64,000 nucleotides of DNA from Sycon ciliatum (Eukaryota; Porifera; Calcarea; Leucosolenida; Sycettidae). Numbering within the stretch: the stretch's first letter is position 1; each line of letters starts with the position of its first letter. The stretch spans positions 19,267,543-19,331,542 of the forward strand of contig NC_088654.1 of the NCBI RefSeq assembly GCF_964019385.1. The letters run 5' to 3'. The notes below the pieces were generated by a model, which saw nothing but the letters and a program-made list of their open reading frames with translations, was not told the DNA's origin and made no database searches. A program made the translations under genes and the position numbers. Below are positions 1 through 37,257 of the stretch, one piece after another.

Positions 1-436
1 TAAATTATTTGCATTCTTTTATGCTAGTATGTTATTTGATATTGCTTTGCATAAATATGTAGCGTACGGTACTCGATTAGTACCACGGGGATATCTACGT
101 TAGGTTTGTACACTTTTGCTAGGGTACTCATGCATGCACGTGTCTTCCTTTACCGTACACCATTCGTGTCCTTTGCCGGATATTTGGACTCCTTTTATTG
201 CGCGTTGTCATTATTACATGTTTGTACATACGCTAACTTTGGCGCACTACACATTCTGTATTTTCTCTTTGTTATGGCACAAGGATTCAGAGAATCCTTC
301 AGTAGTCTAGACATTAGTCTTCACCATGCGGTTTGGCCTTTCGGTGTTCTTTTGGCAATGAATAATACCGGTGTAGTGTGAGTAGTTTTCCTGTGGATTC
401 CTGGTGGATTTTAGAATTGAGATGTGCTAGACGCAT

Positions 437-790
437 CAATTGGTGACCCCTCGAAACGAACTCGGATGTTCTCCTCAGGCTTAGGAACGGACCAAGCTGT
501 CACCCCTGCTCGTGGTGACCTTAGCAAAGGTCTCTCTTCTTGACTACACTCGCCATATCTCAACAAAACAGTGCAGGCGAGTACCGGTAATGGCAGCGAT
601 CCTTCAAGCACCGCTACTGATGTAGCTACGAGATCCCAGCCTGCCGCTGCAGCACAATCGGATCCTGCTCCTCGTCCTGAGACTGTATCAACCGTTAATT
701 TGAAGATTCCACCCTTTTACATTCAAGACCCAGCTCTGTGGTTTCTTCAGGTAGAGTCTCAATTTATCACACAACGAGGTGCCGGTTTCT
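437..790 (+). pseudogene. LTR-retrotransposon leader and gag N-terminus remnant
   Basis: A TGGTGACCCC stretch at 441-450 looks like a tRNA primer-binding site. An open frame at 571-780 encodes a Ser/Thr/Ala/Pro-rich leader followed by the gag-like start KIPPFYIQDPALWFLQVESQF, which resembles capsid starts of Ty3/Gypsy-type gags (family knowledge). The frame leaves homology near 785 and stops at 849. No protease, RT or integrase follows. The sequence upstream (about 30-436) could be its LTR, but no second copy is present to prove it. It would lie in FTCD intron 10 if that intron continues off the left edge. Confidence 0.5.
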
Positions 791-961
791 CTACCGAAAA
801 TACCGGAAAAAAATACACCGAAAAAACGTCTTATACAGTAGTGTACTGAGTGTACTGTGCATGCTCCGAGTGAATACATATACATAATTCGTATTACGTA
901 TTTGCAAATTCCTCAAGAGATGCACAATGTGCCATCCAATTCAGGGACACAGTACTATCGG

Positions 962-1170
962 GTGCCAAAGAACGGAGTGCCGAAGAACGGAGTGCCAAAG
1001 AACGGAGTGCCAAAGAACGGAGTGCCAAAGAACGGAGTGCCAAAGAACGGAGTGCCAAAGAACGGAGCGCCAAAGAACGGAGCGCCAAAGAACGGAGCGC
1101 CAAAGAACGGAGTGCCAAAGAACGGAGTGTCGAAGAACGGAGTGCCAAAGAACGGAGTGCCAAAGAACGA
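962..1170. repeat. 15-bp minisatellite
   Basis: About 14 tandem copies of GTGCCAAAGAACGGA, with G/A and T/C variants. Because 15 is divisible by 3, all frames stay open, giving runs such as VPKNG on plus and RSLAL on minus. These are not real genes. Confidence 0.95.
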
Positions 1171-1468
1171 ACAGTCTAGAATATCACTAAGAAGAGCATA
1201 CCAATGTATACACGGAAAGTTGGCCACCCCACCCCCCCCCCCCCCCCCAATGTATACACGGTGACTCAACTGTGCATAGACAATAGTACTGACTTTTCTC
1301 ATGACTTTTGATTCTCAAGACTTTTGAACGTGGATTTCTCCGCCAGTGTGAGCCATTTATGCTAACCACGGACGCACCCATTGCAAACTCACCTTGCTTT
1401 CTCCTCTTCTGTTGACTTGGCCAGACCGAGTGCAGACTGGAGAAAAGTGAGTTGGTACACCAACATGA

Positions 1469-1606
1469 CAGACACACAGACACACACAGACACACACACA
1501 CATACATACATGCACCCACGCACCCACACACATGCATGCACACACCCACACACGCACACACATACACACATACATGCACACACACACACACACACCTTGA
1601 CCTTGA
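1469..1606. repeat. CA-rich microsatellite
   Basis: Imperfect (CA)n with CATA and CCCA interruptions. The THTH/VCVC open frames over it are artefacts. Confidence 0.9.
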
Positions 1607-1799
1607 CCTTTGACGCCCATCGCCGGAGGCGATGATAGCAATGCTACGGCAGAAGCCATAGCAACTTGTGCTCGGATTACACCATTCAACAGCTTGCAAG
1701 GCTGAAGAATTGACCGTCACTATTCAGCCTGGTCTACACCATACAGCTATTTGGAGTGACATTTTCTGGCCAGTGAATCCCTTTTTTTGGTCTTTTTTT

Positions 1800-1816
1800 C
1801 ATTTTTTTTTTTTTTT

Positions 1817-1860
<44 letters not shown>

Positions 1861-1892
1861 ATGCACACACACACACACACACACGAATGCAC

Positions 1893-1927
<35 letters not shown>

Positions 1928-1985
1928 CACACACACGTGCACACACACACACACACACACACACGCACATGCGCACACAAACACA
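1800..1985. repeat. poly-T followed by (CA)n microsatellite
   Basis: A T-run ends near 1820 and is followed by long (CA)n with CGAATG and CGTG interruptions. No gene was recognised between 1170 and 2480 apart from these simple repeats. Confidence 0.95.
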
Positions 1986-2483
1986 GCACAAGAAATAAGA
2001 ATGTTGTTCATGGCATCCTCTATGCACAGTAGCAAAGCATTCATGCACAGAAGTCAGACTAAAAGAATTATGTAGTTTTTTAAATAAAGCAAAAATCAGA
2101 ACACAGCACCCCGTGAAGAAGAGGAATCTGAGTAGCTCATCTGGCGATGCTACAGTGCTGCTCACACAAAATCCGAACAAGGGAGTCAAGTTGGCGCTCT
2201 GCACCAGTGGACATACTGGTGTTCGCAGGTCTCGTACATAGAGGGCTGCACAGCGCCCGGCGCATGCTGGACTCACGCGATCGGATTTGATTGAGCAGCA
2301 CACTGAATGCATTCATGAATGCACTCATGAATGCACTCATGTTGCAACGGTGCTGAAAACCACGCCAGTGGAGTGTTCCAGCCCAAGTTGACGATGGCAC
2401 TGCGGCTGTTCAGTACGGCAAGAGCACAGGAACACACAGAGTGTACAGCCTGTCACTTTTTTCTGCATGGCTGTCTGTCACGG

Positions 2484-2877
2484 CAATACTCCAGTGTGGC
2501 TCATACTCCAGTGTGGCTAATACTCCAGCGTGGCTTGTACTCCAGTGTGGCTCATACTCCAGCGTGGCTAATACTCCAGCATGGCTTATACTCCAGTGTG
2601 GCTTACACTCCAGCGTGGCTTATACTCCAGTGCGGCTTATACACCGGTGTGGCTTATACACCAGCGTGGCTTATACACCAGCGTGGCTTATACACCAGTG
2701 TGGCTTACACTCCAGCGTGGCTTATACTCCAATGTGGCTTATACTCCAGTGCGGCTTATACACCGGTGTGGCTTATACACCAGCGTGGCTTATACACCAG
2801 TGTGGCTTATACTCCAGCGTGGCTTATACTCCAGTGTGGCTTTTACACCAGTGTGGCTTACACTCCAGCGTGGCTTA
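2484..2877. repeat. 17-bp minisatellite, left half (split by Harbinger)
   Basis: Tandem copies of a 17-bp unit, CTCCAGTGTGGCTTATA, with C/A and G/A variants. The array stops at TTA (2875-2877), where a Harbinger element begins, and resumes at 7505. The two halves were one array before insertion. The long AYTPVWLI-type open frames are repeat artefacts. Confidence 0.95.
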
Positions 2878-3105
2878 GGTGCGGTTCACACGAGGTACGA
2901 AACACCGTATATCATGCTTTCAACGTGTTCTTGTACTGTGGTTACCTTGACAACTTTCACCTGTGGCGGGAAAACTCGTATATGTTTTCAGCAACTCCCG
3001 AAAGGGTATAGAAAGCAGGATACACGCTGTTTCTTGCTGACAAAGTGGGTTGAAAGTGCTTGTTTTATTTTCACTTGGTTGTTCGATTGAGTTCAATTTC
3101 ATACG

Positions 3106-4017
3106 ATGCCTCGTCAGATTTTTTCAGAAGTTTTGGAGGCAAAGCTCATCGACCTATGGGCTGCATATCAACAGACGAAGAGTGGCAAGATGAAGAAACG
3201 CACTGTTCGTGAGAAAGAAATTGCCGATGAGCTGAACAAACTTGCCAAGGAAAATGGCCTTGACTGGGAGGTGACGGCACTCATAGTGCACAACAAAATA
3301 GACAACGTGAAATCAAAAGCCAGGGAAATGTACAAGAAGTACAAGAGATCGACTGCCACGGGCAGCCAAGCTGATCCGGAGTTTGACATGGAGAGCGCGT
3401 TCGGAGCCTGGAGTAATTTTCGCGCCTGGCACAAGTACTTCGGTGACGTACCTGGTCTAGGGCCACTTGAGACTTTGGACTCCTGTGATATGGGAAGTAG
3501 CAAGTCGCCTCTTGAGCTGCCCTCTACGACATCTTCATCCTCTGAGTCTCCAGGTGCGTCCGTGGACGACAACGCTGAGGTCACACGAGTCCCTCCATCA
3601 CGTTCTTCCACACCTATAGCTCAAGTAGTAGCAGTGACTCGTCCTGCCATGTGTACAGGTGGCGATGACAGCGACGCAGAGGACTTGGATGGTGCCCTTT
3701 TCGGTACCCCAAGCTCTTCTGCTATTGAGCCTCCAAGTACACCACGGTATGTACCCGGCCAGCAAGCCAGGAAGCGCCTTCGAAGCCCACCTCCACATGA
3801 TGGAGTGGATTTGACAGGTGGTGCATCTGAAGGTGGTGATGAAGGCAGCACAGAGGTCTGCAAGGAGAAAAAGAAAAAGAGGAGGGCAGCTGCACCGCCT
3901 AGCAGTACTGTGGCTGAATCAGCTGTGGACAAGCTGATAAGTGCGCAAACCACCCTTCAAAACAACCAGCAGCAGTTCCTTGCAGTACTGTGGCCGAATC
4001 AGCTGTGGACAAGCTGA
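3106..4017 (+). CDS. Harbinger accessory Myb/SANT-like DNA-binding protein
   Basis: 303 aa. Residues about 1-105 (MPRQIFSEVLEAKLIDLWAA to the YKKYKRS and AFGAWSNFRAWHKYFGDV segments) form a helical, Trp-containing Myb/SANT-like domain of the kind that partners HARBI1-type transposase in DNA binding and nuclear import (family knowledge). An acidic, Ser/Pro-rich linker follows, then a basic stretch KEKKKKRRAAA near residue 260 that could be a nuclear localisation signal. The frame ends at 4017 inside the second unit of an 80-bp tandem array. Without the extra six units it would continue as INQQQQVTQNLIQSQMQF to a stop at about 4572. The ATG at 3106 follows the left terminal repeat by about 230 bp and is the first in frame. 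Confidence 0.75.
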   Translation: MPRQIFSEVLEAKLIDLWAAYQQTKSGKMKKRTVREKEIADELNKLAKENGLDWEVTALIVHNKIDNVKSKAREMYKKYKRSTATGSQADPEFDMESAFGAWSNFRAWHKYFGDVPGLGPLETLDSCDMGSSKSPLELPSTTSSSSESPGASVDDNAEVTRVPPSRSSTPIAQVVAVTRPAMCTGGDDSDAEDLDGALFGTPSSSAIEPPSTPRYVPGQQARKRLRSPPPHDGVDLTGGASEGGDEGSTEVCKEKKKKRRAAAPPSSTVAESAVDKLISAQTTLQNNQQQFLAVLWPNQLWTS

Positions 4018-4470
4018 TAAGTGCGCAAACCACCCTTCAAAACAACCAGCAGCAGTTCCTTGCAGTACTGTGGCCGAATCAGCTGTGGACAAGCTGATAA
4101 GTGCGCAAACCACCCTTCAAAACAACCAGCAGCAGTTCCTTGCAGTACTGTGGCCGAATCAGCTGTGGACAAGCTGATAAGTGCGCAAACCACCCTTCAA
4201 AACAACCAGCAGCAGTTCCTTGCAGTACTGTGGCCGAATCAGCTGTGGACAAGCTGATAAGTGCGCAAACCACCCTTCAAAACAACCAGCAGCAGTTCCT
4301 TGCAGTACTGTGGCCGAATCAGCTGCGGACAAGCTGATAAGTGCGCAAACCACCCTTCAAAACAACCAGCAGCAGTTCCTTGCAGTACTGTGGCCGAGTC
4401 AGCTGTGGACAAGCTGATAAGTGTGCAAACCACCCTTCAAAACAACCAGCAGCAGTTCCTTGCAGTACTG
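3903..4470 (+). repeat. 80-bp tandem array inside the Myb-like gene
   Basis: Seven units with exactly 80-bp spacing: CAGTACTG recurs at 3903, 3983, 4063, 4143, 4223, 4303, 4383 and 4463. Most units differ by one or two bases. The first has GGCTGAATC where the others have GGCCGAATC. The unit is not a multiple of three, so reading through it shifts frame at each copy. Six extra units (480 bp) restore the original frame at the far end, but the second unit already contains a stop. Confidence 0.95.
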
Positions 4471-5612
4471 ATCAACCAGCAGCAACAAGTCACGCAAAAC
4501 CTTATTCAGTCACAAATGCAATTTCAGGCAAAACTGTTCAAGGAGCTCCTTTCTGACAAGGACGAATCCTGAGACAACCGTATTGAAATTCCGTGCCTGC
4601 TGATGTGCCATGTGTGTGTCTGTATGACATTATAGTCTTGGCCAGAGTAACTAGAGTTAAAGGGTGCGTTAGAATATTCTTTGACCTTTTGTGTGTGTAT
4701 GCGTGCGTGTGTTTATGCCTATGCAACTTGACCTCATCCATACCTGCTGGAGCTGAACATGCAGGTCATCTTGACATTTAGCATGTTTCCTTTGGGTTAT
4801 TTTCCGTGCCTTATTTTTGCCTTTTCCCTGTGCCATTGCTCCATACCCCTCTGTTTGTTTTCCTTCTTTGCCGCATCCAAAGTAACAAAACGTGCGCATT
4901 TTGTGGGTTTTCTAAGCTCATTCAGTAGATCAATGCAGTAGATATGAACTGTTGAGCAGTATCGTTTGTGCAGGCATGTATCAATTAGCCGTTTGGGTAT
5001 CGTTCTGTGCCTTCCTGCCATTGTGCCATAGGTTTCTGATTCTTTCTTTCTTCCGTATCGTATGCAAAGTATCAATGGGTACTTGTTATTCCATGTTTCA
5101 CAAACCCATTCAGGTCAGTGCAGTTGATAGTAACCACTGAACATTGTACGCAATATTCAAACCTCAAGAATTGTTGGAGCTTGCAGAAATTCGAGTGAGC
5201 CTGTGTCGCGTCAGGCGCGGTAAAGGTCCCAGACGTGTGAAAACTCTACTGTACGCTGCTTTGGGGCCACGGTAGACCCTAGTGACTTGGTCGGATTTCA
5301 GTCGATTCACTGAGCAACATTGTACATGTGCACAGGTATACCCATGTCTAGTGGGACTGAGTGATTAGTGTGCTAAGTTAAAACTGATACTGCAAACATG
5401 CATGAATGTTTGACGGCTGGCCGATCCTCCTTACATATTATAATTAGCCTAGCTAAATTCCCAACTCAATTTGCACGAAGCATATGTGTGCCTCTACCTG
5501 TCTACAATCAAACCCAAGCATAACTCAACTGACCAAAGGTACGATTAAAAGTCCAGAAAGATCACTTATGATCCTGACGCATCCAGATTGACACAGTGCG
5601 TCTGTTCTAGAC

Positions 5613-7143
5613 CTACTGCAAACCATGAAATTGAGCTAAAGCATCCCCTATGCTATGGCGCGTTTTATCTGCATAGACGCCGAGACCTTTGAGGTCGGCA
5701 GAGCAGCCTGGCCCCGCCACCACTTCTCGCACATATTCGGGAATATAGTGGACTTTCGTATAAAATAAAATAAATAAAAAAGAATCCCTACATACTGAGG
5801 CAGCAGATGGATTCATTGCAACTAGAGGCTGCGGTGCATAGTTGGGATAGTGAGGAAGGCAGGCCGTTTCCTTGCGCTCAATGCTATTGTGCATTGCACA
5901 GCACAGCATGTTGACCTTGTTTACAAACTTTGGATCCTTGCTGTTGCTCTCAGCAACGACACGAAACCTCTCTTTCAATTTCCCTATAGCATACTCCACT
6001 ACACGCCGTGTCCTTATTCGAGCATAGTTGAAACTTGCTTGAGCTGGCGCTAGATTGGGGTCACTGTAAATTTTCATTACACATGAACTCAGGCCAAAGG
6101 CACTATCTCCAACAACATACGGGCGAACGTCACCATTCCCACATGTCCATGTGCGACAATTAGGGGTGAAAGTTGCCACTGAGATCCCGAGTTCGAGTAC
6201 TCTGATTTTCTCCGATCGAATATTCGAGTATTCGAATATTCGGTATAATTGGTTCACCCCTAGCGATAATTGAGCCATTCTCCACTGAGCAATTTGGCTT
6301 TAAGAGCAGAGTTATTAAAAACAGCAGCATCTCCAACAGAGCCTGGTGCACCTACATCCACAAACGCAAACAAAGAGCAAAACAGCAGAGAACTGTTTGT
6401 AGCACCAAAAGAGATCACCAAACCTGTCAGGCTTGGTGATCTTCGTGAACGTACCACCAATGGCCCCACCACAGTATGGAAGGCCAGACAGTTCCTCGAA
6501 TCGTCGCATGGTTCTGGTGAGCTGTTTCCCCACAGGAAACAGGATGCTGTCCCTTGACACTGCCTTCGCAAGGTTGGCAACACCTTCATGGACGATCTCA
6601 GCCACAGTACTTTGGCCAAGGTGAAACAGGGCAGTGATCTCTGCATACGTTTCACCATGACCGATGTAGTAAAGCAAAACTGCAAGTCGCTTTGCTGGTG
6701 GGATCGTCCGCCGCATGTTGGTCTCCTGCTTGACCAGCCAGATGTTCGTACCGTTGCAGAATGAAAACAAATGTGGCACGATCCATGCGGAACTGGATTC
6801 GCCAGGACGTTTCCCACCACATACGTGAAGATTGCTTGACAGCTTCCCAGGTTCCACATACTTCCTTCTCCCAGAAGCCACTGCAAATGTCATATTCGTT
6901 CTCCGGGTGAGCTGTCCATATCTGATGGCCTCTTGCCAGAGGTTGCTCACAGGGGAAAGCAATGTGGGTGAGCAACAACAAATGGATCCACCATATACCA
7001 GTCGGTCTGTGACTGACCACATGGAGTGGGCTGACAACTGAGGTTTGGCCCGCCGTACTACGTCCTCCAAACATGTCCATGGACATAGCCATGCAAAACG
7101 CTTTTCTCAGCTTTCTTCTTCTGCGGATTTCTCGCAAATTCAT
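5613..7143 (-). pseudogene. HARBI1-like DDE transposase (degenerate)
   Basis: Read on minus from ATG 7143. An N-terminal part (SWRIQFRMDRATFVFILQRY, near 6790) is followed, one frame away, by MRRTIPPAKRLAVLLYYIG and HLGQSTVAEIVHEGV, the helix-turn-helix region of HARBI1 proteins. The first catalytic motif reads GAIGGTF instead of the usual GAIDGT, so the first Asp is lost. After another frame change comes VDVGAPGSVGDAAVFNNS with the second Asp. Beyond the 102-bp MITE come YVVGDSAFGLS and RRVVEYAIGKLKERF with the final Glu. There are at least two frameshifts, one missing catalytic residue and one insertion, so it is not functional. The coding homology fades after about 5850. The remaining open frame to 5613 is probably not original. 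Confidence 0.85.
6161..6262. mobile_element. 102-bp hAT-type MITE in the transposase
   Basis: Termini TAGGGGTGAA and its reverse complement TTCACCCCTA. Flanking 8-bp repeats GCGACAAT (6153-6160) and GCGATAAT (6263-6270) differ by one base. Eight-bp duplications are typical of hAT elements. The interior has AT-rich GAATATTCGA palindromes. Insertion splits the Harbinger transposase. Confidence 0.85.
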
Positions 7144-7504
7144 CTTCAGCGCCGGCGTCGCCCGTGAGTGACTAAACAACAACTTCAAACGAACAACTAC
7201 AACTACTGTATCAGCAAAAGAAGTGCAGCTAGCTCTGCAGACAACTGTGGCTTCAAGAATAGTCCAATCAGTCGTGGGCTGATATGCGATGAACAACACT
7301 ATTCACTATTCAGACGCAAACTAAACTTTGTTCTAATATTTTTGAGATGAGACCACGCGTATGGCAGCGAGTTTCTATGGTTTTTGGATCCGCGCGTTTT
7401 TTACGCAACCTTTCACATACACCGTGTGAACACATGCTGGATATAAGCAGTTTTGTACTGCAATCAGTAATACGCAGTTTGTACCTCGTGTGAACCGCAC
7501 CTTA

Positions 7505-7830
7505 TACTCCAGTGCGGCTTACTGTAAAAGCGGAAAATCTAGTCGGTGAACAATTTCGTCAAACTCCAAAGAAAGACGGTTTGTCTGGTAGACAAACAGT
7601 GTGGCTTGTACTCCAGTGAGACTTATATACCAGTGTAGCTTATACTCCAGTGCGGCTTATACTCCAGTGTAGCTTATACTCCAGTGCGGCTTATACTCTA
7701 GTGTGGCTTATACTCCAGTGTGGCTTATATACCAGTGTGGCTTATACTCTAGTGTGGCTTATACTCTAGTGTGGCTTATACTCCAGTGTGGCTTATACTC
7801 CAGTGTGGCTTATACTTCAGTGTGGCTTAC
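7505..7830. repeat. 17-bp minisatellite, right half
   Basis: Continuation of the array at 2484-2877. Copies of TACTCCAGTGTGGCTTA are broken by a 70-bp block (7524-7600) that recurs at 7830-7905 (AAATCTAGTCGGTGAACAAT and so on). No gene was seen between 7830 and 8119. Confidence 0.9.
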
Positions 7831-8119
7831 TGTAAAAGTGGAAAATCTAGTCTGTGAACAATTTCGTCCAGCTCCAAAGAAAGACGGTCTGTCTAGTAGA
7901 AATTTTCGTCCACGGATCTTGAAACGTAGTGAAAGGCCAGCCAAATCGACATTAATTTTAGTCCTGCATAAAATTTACAGGTAGTCCGACAATTCCTTGG
8001 ACGGAAAGCGACGAAATTAAATCCCCGCCGAATGCTTCTGCTTGCAGAGCGTACCCCAGTGCGGCTTGCACTCGGGAAAACACGGTACATACGATTGTAC
8101 TGATCAGTGATCACCTTAC

Positions 8120-34082
<25,963 letters not shown>

Positions 34083-34283
34083 GATGACTGACGCCGCAGC
34101 ACAGTAGTTGTGTCCAAACGGGAAAGGAGACTTTTCAGTTTTGTTCTTCTTTGTCCTTCTTTTTTTTTTCATTCAAAAAATGAGCACATGGCGCGCGACA
34201 TGTACGCATGCTATGCATGCTGCACGTGCACGACAAGATAATCCTGCCATGCGGGTCACGTGCATGCAACCAGCTTGGCAGTT

Positions 34284-35179
34284 AAAAAATTCCCCGAATT
34301 CCTGGCAAGTTTCTCATCTTTCCGCACTTTAAGCCGCGTTTTTGGCTGTTTTCTGCCGCAATTTCTTGCGCAAGTTTTCGAGCAGATTTTCCGCAGATTC
34401 CTGCAGTGACTGACAACACTAGAGAGGTTTTGCATTCCGAATTTCGGAATTATTTTCGGAATGTGGCGGCAGCAGTCGAAAAAGTAGTCGAACTTTCGGA
34501 AGTGTGGTGGCGAAAGTGCATGGTTTTCCGAAAATGGATTTTCGGCTCTTTCATGTTTGGGAGTGCATATTTGAATACAAAAAAGTGTATTTTTCATGTT
34601 TGTATTTTTGCTTTCTGCTGATCTCGATTATTTGAAAATTTTCCACGTACATGTATGTAGTTTTGATTTTTGCTGGTTTTGCTGCTCTCGCTGATCTCGC
34701 CATGTTGACTAATCTTCTCACACTCCATCACACTCTATCTTCCTTTGCCATGAAGCCTACTGACAGTACAAGACAGTAGTTCGCCAACCTCGTCTTCAGC
34801 TGTTGGATCACTTGGTCCACCATCAGTCCGTCCTCGTCTTCGAACCGCACCCAAATAATTCAGTTTGACCTGCGCACATGGATTTGAATCCTGCTCAATC
34901 CCTTCGACGCTCTCCATTTTGTTTTGCATGGCAACCCTTGGAAACGAAGTCGAATCAGATTTTCGGAATGCAAAACACTGAAAATACCGTTTTTCGGAAC
35001 GCGCTTTTTTCGGAAAAGCACAGTCGAAAATCATTCCGAAATTCGGAATGCAAAACCTCTCTACTATGTGCCAAGTTGCTGCCAACTAGTACGCGCAAGA
35101 AATTGCGGCAGAAAACAGCCAAAAACGCGGCGAAAAGTGCGGAAAGATGAGAAACTTGCCAGGAATTCGGGGATTTTTT
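34284..35179. mobile_element. Foldback element upstream of FTCD
   Basis: Inverted ends: AATTCCCCGAATTCCTGGCA at 34289 and its complement ending near 35176. Similarity continues inward for about 180 bp (TTTTGGCTGTTTTCTGCCGC, GAGAGGTTTTGCATTCCGAA). No clear target-site duplication. It begins about 200 bp from the FTCD start codon, so it may overlap the promoter. Confidence 0.7.
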
Positions 35180-35336
35180 CAAGAAAAATGATCGAGGATG
35201 TAGGCGAAAAACGCGAAGTTTGTTGCATCCATGGAATCGCGATTTCCTGGAGGGACAGGTACGTGTACATAAATGTTATGTGGTGTGCGGCGCGGCCCCT
35301 AGAATAATGAGGGTCTGAACCGGGGTAGATCTACAG

Positions 35337-35528
35337 TAGGGACCGGCGGATTCTGCTCGAAAAGGTGGCAGATTCTGCTCGAAAAGCAGCAGAACATACA
35401 AACCTTATGGCGGGCAATTCCTCGAATTCTGCTCCATTGCTTTATCCACATACCAAACATGCATGAACGTACCCGAAAAAGTACCGAATTCTGCCAATTT
35501 TTCTGCCGGCAGAATCCGCCGGACCCTA
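35337..35528. mobile_element. hAT-type MITE, 192 bp
   Basis: Ends TAGGGACCGGCGGATTCTGC and GCAGAATCCGCCGGACCCTA. Flanking 8-mers ATCTACAG (35329-35336) and ATGTACAG (35529-35536) differ by one base. Between 35540 and 36130 nothing is recognised. Confidence 0.82.
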
Positions 35529-36213
35529 ATGTACAGCCCGTTACGGTTCAATAGGTCGCAAGACCGAGACTCTAGACTCTACCAACCGGTACGGTTTATA
35601 GTTGCATGCAGTAAGGAACATTTTGTTTCCCTAGTTACAGTGGGTCATACGCCCTACAAAAGGCTACATGTAACATACTTCAGCAAAGGGTATATGGGGG
35701 GGGGGGGGTTATAACTCTCGCCAACATGCTGTCACTGTGAGTCGTGACAACATGTGGATCTACCGCGGTAGAGCGCGGCGGTGGTACATGCACGGGTACC
35801 TCTTATAAGTCTTATAATATCAGAGTTCCAATGCATACATTTACCCAGTCATGCATTGTCACGGTGTCCCCAGTCCCTGCGCATGGATAAACCACGGCTG
35901 GACAGTGCTATGGCACAGACCGAACGAGTAATGCAAACGGGACGGTTTGAAACTTTGCGTGCCACAGGACGTGCAAGCACAAAGCCTTTAAGTACTAACA
36001 AACCGGTACCAAGGTGGCAAGGAGCGGTACTCACCCAGTCCTTCAAGTACAGTACTCATTGTAATACATGTACCGGTGGTATGATATTTTGACAGTTCTC
36101 CCTGCTGCAGTGCTGGCACATGACATGATGTATGTGTACACTGTACATGTGTGTGTGTGCGTGGCTTAGAGTTAGAGTTCCGGAGCAATTCACGGCCACT
36201 CTTACCCAACTTT

Positions 36214-36218
<5 letters not shown>

Positions 36219-36252
<34 letters not shown>

Positions 36253-36265
36253 GTGACACATGCGC

Positions 36266-36320
<55 letters not shown>

Positions 36321-36340
36321 AACATCCACACACCCACCGT

Positions 36341-36386
<46 letters not shown>

Positions 36387-36450
36387 ATACACCAACTCAT
36401 TCATGTACGCACACATATGCATGCACGCGCACGCACACGCGCGCACACAC
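36219..36450. repeat. (CA)n microsatellites
   Basis: Three long CA tracts with CGTGACACATGCGC and CATCCACA interruptions. Further CA tracts lie at 36829-36884 and 37178-37253. Confidence 0.95.
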
Positions 36451-36608
36451 ACACACACACCTGTCCTGTCCTGTCGAGCCACTGCCACAAGGGTCATGTG
36501 GGCACCGGAGGGGCAACAGAGAGAGAAGAGGAGAACGCCGTCCCACGGCATCCAGGACACAACGAGAGGTCACCAGGATTCAGGTGACATACGACTGTTA
36601 CAACGAGA

Positions 36609-37073
36609 CTAACGTATGGCCAGGGGAGAACCTGAGCAGCGGTGTCTATTCCTGCCCTGGATTGAATGGAAGCAGCGGCCGCAGGACGCACAATGCTCGC
36701 CACAACACGGCTCCACTGCGGCTGGGGACTGAGCCACACACTTGTGACGGGCAAGGCCACCACAGCTCAAGAACCAACGGCCACAGTGATCACACAGACA
36801 CACTCCGCACTGTTCATACACGCATACACACACACACACACACATGCGCGCGCACACACACACACACACACACACATGCGCGCGCATCTGGTCCTGGTCC
36901 TGGTATACATTGCCATGTAGGCCACGTGTTTCTCGTTGAGCGAGACGGAGACGAGAGGAGACATGAGCGTTGGTGACGGGATAAGTCGTTTCGCCTTTTG
37001 AAACGCCTCTGGCAATTCTGACATTGCAATTTGAACTTGTCCCTTTCATCAGCAGTTGGGCGCCTGGTGGATC
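36609..37073 (-). CDS. C2H2/C2HC zinc-finger protein fragment
   Basis: Minus-strand segments encode CQNCQRRFKRRNDLSRHQRS followed by Cys (near 37010-36950). After a TG microsatellite come CDHCGRWFLSCGGLARHKC (near 36800-36750) and CASCGRCFHSIQGRNRHRC (near 36710-36640), ending SGSPLAIR and a stop at 36609. All three have the C-x2-C-x12-H-x3-C spacing of C2HC-type nucleic-acid-binding fingers. A likely acceptor (ATGAACAG) precedes the second. The exon upstream appears to start near 37073 after CACCAG. The 5' part was not found. It could be a host gene between FTCD and the membrane-protein gene, or part of a mobile element; exon borders are tentative. Confidence 0.45.
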   Translation of the reverse strand, partial: DPPGAQLLMKGTSSNCNVRIARGVSKGETTYPVTNAHVSSRLRLAQRETRGLHGNVYQDQDQMRAHVCVCVCVCARMCVCVCVCVYEQCGVCLCDHCGRWFLSCGGLARHKCVAQSPAAVEPCCGEHCASCGRCFHSIQGRNRHRCSGSPLAIR

Positions 37074-37175
37074 GGTTGCAGTTGTGGATAGCAAAGCCCC
37101 GGATCGACTTACATCAGCGTTCACAAATGGGACAGTGAGCGGTACAGCACGGTTTCCGAATACATAGGCGTACAG

Positions 37176-37257
<82 letters not shown>

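Larger units (their letters stand above)
2878..7501. mobile_element. PIF/Harbinger DNA transposon, complete ends, decayed
   Basis: Terminal inverted repeats start GGTGCGGTTCACACGAGGTA at 2878 and end as the reverse complement at 7501. A 3-bp duplication TTA (2875-2877 and 7502-7504) flanks the element, the size and sequence expected of Harbinger. Inside are a plus-strand Myb/SANT-like gene (3106-4017) and a minus-strand HARBI1-like transposase (about 5850-7143), the usual two-gene layout. The transposase is broken by frameshifts, a missing catalytic Asp and a MITE insertion, so this copy cannot move itself. The 4.6-kb element sits in the 17-bp minisatellite. The stretch 4575-5610 between its genes shows no further coding homology. 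Confidence 0.92.

Noticed and set aside
30-436. 5' LTR of the gag remnant
   Set aside because: A primer-binding-like site follows, but there is no second LTR copy and no clear TG start to define it.
1-8119. Search for the last FTCD exons
   Set aside because: No sequence matching the cyclodeaminase C-terminal helices was seen on the minus strand, so they are placed beyond the left edge.
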